A stretch of 40,712 nucleotides of DNA from an uncultured Oscillospiraceae bacterium. Lineage in GTDB: Bacteria > Bacillota > Clostridia > Oscillospirales > Acutalibacteraceae. The notes below the pieces were generated by a model, which did not search any database, was not told the DNA's origin, and saw only the letters and a program-made list of their open reading frames with translations. Positions 38,371-40,712 of the stretch are shown piece by piece (within the stretch, counting starts at the first letter, position 1; the number at the start of each line of letters is the position of its first letter). The stretch is taken from positions 1-40,712 of the forward strand of contig USCI01000011.1 of the NCBI GenBank assembly GCA_900553255.1, given 5' to 3'. The position numbers and the translations under genes were made by a program.

Positions 38371-38460
38371 GTAGCAGCGATGCTACAACACATGACTGTG
38401 TACCCATAGCAAGTAGTTCCCCCACCATACGGGGAGTAACGAAGCTATGGGTATTTTTTT
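38371..38460 (+). ncRNA. Structured RNA preceding the NYN nuclease gene, ending in an intrinsic terminator
   Basis: About 90 nt. Hairpin 1 at 38371-38386: GTAGCA-GCGA-TGCTAC with a GNRA tetraloop. Hairpin 2 at 38388-38401: ACACA-TGAC-TGTGT. Hairpin 3: TACCCATAGC (38401-38410) pairs with GCTATGGGTA (38444-38453), enclosing AGTA (38412-38415) opposite GAA (38441-38443), the sequence pair of a loop-E/bulged-G motif, GTT/AAC pairs and an inner CCCC/GGGG stem; TTTTTTT follows (38454-38460). The extra internal structure is more than a terminator needs. Either a regulatory leader controlling readthrough or a separate small RNA acting on the NYN protein. Confidence 0.65.
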
Positions 38461-38477
38461 ATGGGAGAGGTGTAAAA

Positions 38478-39170
38478 ATGAAGGAGGATTACAGCCAGCA
38501 TAGTAGACCAAGGTTTGAAGTAAGAACAGCTATTTTGGTAGACGGAACCTTTTATAGGAAACGTGCATCATCGATCGTAGGAGACAAATCCCCTAAAGAA
38601 AGAGCGGACGAACTTGAACGATATTGTTTGGATCATTTGCATGACAAGTACGAAAAGCGTTATTTGTACCGAATCTTTTACTATGATTGTCCACCTATAG
38701 AAAAGGGAAGAAATGTATATCATCCGCTACTCAAACGCTCCGTTAATCTAGGAGAAAGCGAACGAGGAAAATGGATGAAGAATTTTTTGGATGAATTAAA
38801 GCATCGGAGAAAATTTGCCCTGAGAATGGGAAGATTAAGTGATGTTGGCATCAGTTATAACCTAAAACCAGAAATCACCAAAGAACTATTAAACGGAAGT
38901 AAGTGCATTAAAGATCTTTCAGAAAGTGATTTTAAGTTGAGTTTAACACAAAAGGGAGTGGATATGCGTATCGGTGTTGACATAGCATCTATGGCTTTTA
39001 AAAAGCAGGTAAATCAGATAATATTAGTAGCAGGAGACAGCGATTTTGTTCCAGCTGCAAAACAAGCCCGACGAGAGGGAATAGACTTCATACTTGATCC
39101 AATGGGAAATCCTATACCGGATGATCTATTTGAACATATCGATGGAATCCGAACACAGAAACTAAAATAA
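38478..39170 (+). CDS. NYN-domain (PIN-like) ribonuclease
   Basis: 230 residues, almost all one NYN domain (LabA/DUF88-related). TAILVDGTFYRKRA places the first acidic residue at Asp22; GVDMRIGVDIASMAFKKQVNQIILVAGDSDFVPAAKQARREGIDFILDPMG gives Asp162, Asp168, Asp187 and Asp189 for the metal site. The insert at about 60-150 is long and basic. Expected to cleave RNA, possibly tRNA or mRNA. ATG at 38478 has GAGAGGTG 5-7 nt upstream, 17 nt after the T-run of the RNA terminator. Markedly AT-rich compared with neighbours, a sign of horizontal acquisition; it sits between repressor and integrase, a usual moron site. Confidence 0.88.
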   Translation: MKEDYSQHSRPRFEVRTAILVDGTFYRKRASSIVGDKSPKERADELERYCLDHLHDKYEKRYLYRIFYYDCPPIEKGRNVYHPLLKRSVNLGESERGKWMKNFLDELKHRRKFALRMGRLSDVGISYNLKPEITKELLNGSKCIKDLSESDFKLSLTQKGVDMRIGVDIASMAFKKQVNQIILVAGDSDFVPAAKQARREGIDFILDPMGNPIPDDLFEHIDGIRTQKLK

Positions 39171-39173
39171 AAA

Positions 39174-39271
39174 CCGCCCCACCCTGCGCCAACAGGATGA
39201 GGCGGACGACAATCGCCGGGGCGACCGTCACAGTGCTTGAAGCAAGGCTATTGTAGCACGGTATCCGCCTC
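39174..39271 (+). other. GC-rich structured intergenic region before the integrase
   Basis: Contains nested complementary segments: CCGCC (39174-39178) with GGCGG (39201-39205), CGCCCC (39175-39180) with GGGGCG (39218-39223), GAGGCGGA (39200-39207) with TCCGCCTC (39264-39271), and GTGCT/AGCAC (39233-39259). No clear T-run or promoter. It may terminate NYN transcription and limit integrase expression. Confidence 0.4.
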
Positions 39272-39295
39272 CGGTCAAGGGAGGAGTGCGCCAAA

Positions 39296-40486
39296 ATGCC
39301 TAAACTCAAGAAGCGCGCCGACGGCCGATATTCCAGACAGGTGTATATCGGACTGGGAGACGACGGGCGCCGCGTGTACAAAACGGTGTATGGAGCCACA
39401 AAAAAGGAGGTGGATGATAAGGCGCTGGAAGTGCGCGTGCAGCTGAAAAAGGGTATCGACCTGTCCGCGAATACCGACAAATTCCGGGTGTGGTCGGAGG
39501 CATGGCTGACCAGAAAAAAGGGCGATGTGTCTTCGGTATATTATAGCGGTCTTGCCGGCAAGGTTAAGCGTCTTGACGAAGAGTTTGGCGACCGGCCGAT
39601 CGGCAAAATCGTTCCTGCAGACGTGCAGGCGGTCATCAATTCTCTGGCAGAACATAATCCGCAAACCGGCAAGCCCACCGCCAAAAAGACGCTCCGGGAT
39701 TTCCGCGGCATTGCTCGTCAAATATTTTCTCTGGCCATTGAAAACCGTGTGATGGAGTTTAACCCGGCGCAATATGTGAGGATTCCATCAAAAGCACCGC
39801 AAGGCGAACGCAGGGCGCTGACGCCGGAAGAGCAGCAGTGGATCGTGGATACGCCGCATCGAGCGCAGCGAGCTGCCATGATTATGATGTATGCCGGACT
39901 GCGCAGGGGAGAGGTGATCCCGCTGCAATGGAAGGACATCGATCTGGATGCCGGTACGGTGAGGGTCAACAAGTCGGTCGAAATGCTGCACGGCCAGGCG
40001 CATAAAAAATCCGGCGGTAAAACGGAGTACAGCGAAAGAGTTGTGGACATTCCCAACCGGTTAATCGACTTTCTGCGAGCGGAAAAGGGGAAAGCCGGCG
40101 CTTTGGAACTAGTCTGCCCATCGGCTAATGGGGCGATGATGAGCGAATCAGCTTTCCGAAGAATGTGGGATAGCTATATGACGGATTTGAACTTCAAGTA
40201 CGGGAATCGGATGGACAAATCCGGCAAGCTGGCAAACTCAAAGTGCAATCCTAACGGGATAGAGCGTACCATACCGCCGATTACAGCACACTGGTTAAGA
40301 CATACTTTTGCCACGATTCTGTATTTGTCTGGCGTTGATGTTTTGACAGCGCGTGATCAGATGGGACATCGGGACATAAAGACAACCTTGGAGATTTACA
40401 CCCATCTTGACCGGATGTATAAGCGCCGCAGCATGAGCAAACTAAATGCTTATCTTGACGGCGAAAAAAACCGAATTGCACCGTAA
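39296..40486 (+). CDS. int: Tyrosine recombinase phage integrase
   Basis: 396 residues. N-terminal arm-binding part (KKRADGRYSRQVYIGLGDDGRR), SAM-like core-binding part (about 63-160), catalytic domain with Arg203 (MMYAGLRRGE), Lys in KKSGGKTEYSER (about 242), His332-x-x-Arg335 (AHWLRHTF), His358 (QMGHRDIKTT) and nucleophile Tyr368 (LEIYTHLD). Full length for the family. Integrates the phage, probably at the tRNA-Arg(CCG) 3' end found 80 nt downstream. ATG at 39296 follows AAGGGAGGAG. Confidence 0.97.
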   Translation: MPKLKKRADGRYSRQVYIGLGDDGRRVYKTVYGATKKEVDDKALEVRVQLKKGIDLSANTDKFRVWSEAWLTRKKGDVSSVYYSGLAGKVKRLDEEFGDRPIGKIVPADVQAVINSLAEHNPQTGKPTAKKTLRDFRGIARQIFSLAIENRVMEFNPAQYVRIPSKAPQGERRALTPEEQQWIVDTPHRAQRAAMIMMYAGLRRGEVIPLQWKDIDLDAGTVRVNKSVEMLHGQAHKKSGGKTEYSERVVDIPNRLIDFLRAEKGKAGALELVCPSANGAMMSESAFRRMWDSYMTDLNFKYGNRMDKSGKLANSKCNPNGIERTIPPITAHWLRHTFATILYLSGVDVLTARDQMGHRDIKTTLEIYTHLDRMYKRRSMSKLNAYLDGEKNRIAP

Positions 40487-40499
40487 AACTCCGATAGCA

Positions 40500-40521
40500 T
40501 GCAAGTCAGATGCAAGTCAGA
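40500..40521. repeat. Tandem 11-bp repeat, probable integrase arm sites
   Basis: TGCAAGTCAGA at 40500-40510 is repeated at once at 40511-40521. Located between int and the tRNA fragment, where arm-type binding sites of tyrosine integrases lie. Confidence 0.6.
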
Positions 40522-40568
40522 CAAATGCGAAAAATGGCTTGAATACAGGGCTTAAGAGGGTTTTGATA

Positions 40569-40618
40569 TTGGATTCCGATTCCAAAGGCCGGGGGTTCGA
40601 ATCCCTCCGGGCGGGCCA
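40569..40618 (+). tRNA. 3' half of tRNA-Arg(CCG), likely attR
   Basis: Begins at the anticodon stem TTGGA (40569-40573); loop TTCCGAT gives anticodon CCG (40576-40578); TCCAA closes the stem; a 5-nt variable loop is followed by T-arm GGGGG-TTCGAAT-CCCTC, the 3' acceptor strand CGGGCGG, discriminator G and encoded CCA. The D-arm and 5' acceptor strand are absent upstream, so this is a partial gene, as left by phage integration at a tRNA 3' end. Confidence 0.85.
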
Positions 40619-40627
40619 AAAAAGGGA

Positions 40628-40656
40628 AGACCGTGCGCGGAAGCGTGCGGTCTTTT
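40628..40656 (+). terminator. Rho-independent terminator after the tRNA fragment
   Basis: An 11-bp stem (40628-40638 with 40643-40653) with loop GGAA and a TTTTATT tail; probably the original terminator of the host tRNA gene. Confidence 0.8.
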
Positions 40657-40668
40657 ATTGTAGAGTAA

Positions 40669-40691
40669 AACCACTGGCTAGGCCAGTGGTT
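40669..40691. repeat. Perfect 10-bp hairpin at the right edge
   Basis: AACCACTGGC-TAG-GCCAGTGGTT. Subterminal hairpins of this kind occur at ends of IS200/IS605-type elements, but the window ends 21 nt later, so no element can be confirmed. Confidence 0.35.
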
Positions 40692-40712
40692 CAGGAGAGC
40701 CTAAGGCGATAA

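Noticed and set aside
38401..38460. Hairpin 3 as just the terminator of the repressor gene.
   Set aside because: A promoter lies between repressor and hairpin, two other hairpins precede it, and its interior has paired and loop-E-like segments that a plain terminator does not need.
40446..40712. Open frame running from the end of int over the tRNA fragment to the window end.
   Set aside because: It overlaps int out of frame and reads through the tRNA half and two hairpins; no ribosome binding site.

Overview
The window is a high-GC bacterial chromosome segment carrying an integrated, HK97-type siphophage prophage. Gene content suggests a Gram-positive anaerobe of class Clostridia, Oscillospiraceae/Ruminococcaceae-like: a eukaryotic-type NADP isocitrate dehydrogenase, lipoproteins with classical lipoboxes, strong AGGAGG ribosome binding sites with many TTG/GTG starts, and a phi13/SPP1-like head-tail set. 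The genus cannot be fixed from this sequence.

Host flank, 1-7022: palindromic repeats, icd, a peptide-type ABC substrate-binding lipoprotein and a left-handed beta-helix transferase (all minus); an amidase-domain lipoprotein (plus); a divergent HTH regulator/small-protein pair around a clear operator; and a class PPK2 polyphosphate kinase. A long palindrome at 7021-7055 separates host from phage.

Prophage late region, about 7066-25570, transcribed leftward. In transcription order: RinA/ArpU-like regulator, HNH nuclease, TerS, TerL, portal, S78 protease, HK97 capsid, connector and head-closure proteins, gp10-like protein, tail terminator, major tail protein, G/GT tail chaperones with a -1 frameshift, tape measure, Dit, Tal, BppU-like fibre, Ig-like protein, small tail proteins, a second fibre sharing its C-terminal domain with the first, and a holin-like protein. 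A self-contained hicAB cassette sits in the opposite orientation between Dit and Tal. No endolysin is recognisable.

Prophage early region, about 25570-37390, also leftward: HTH_17 protein, XRE-like protein, DUF1071 single-strand annealing protein, NinB-like protein, HNH nuclease, replication initiator with internal iterons, DnaB helicase, SSB, resolvase, a homing-endonuclease-like gene that has broken a DUF551 gene, DUF3850, and a PAPS-reductase-like / C5-methyltransferase-like / Mom-like trio that could be a DNA-modification module. Two rightward moron genes interrupt the early operon: a small membrane protein and a HIRAN protein with three hydrophobic segments.

Immunity and right end, 37390-40712: five ACGT-N4-ACGT operators with two facing promoters, a LexA/CI-type S24 repressor, an AT-rich cassette of a structured leader RNA plus NYN-domain ribonuclease, a tyrosine integrase, tandem arm-type repeats, and the 3' half of a tRNA-Arg(CCG), the likely attR. 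No matching tRNA lies at the left junction, so the left end may be deleted. The best candidate for an undescribed system is the structured RNA + NYN nuclease module at 38336-39170; second is the modification trio at 25835-27830.
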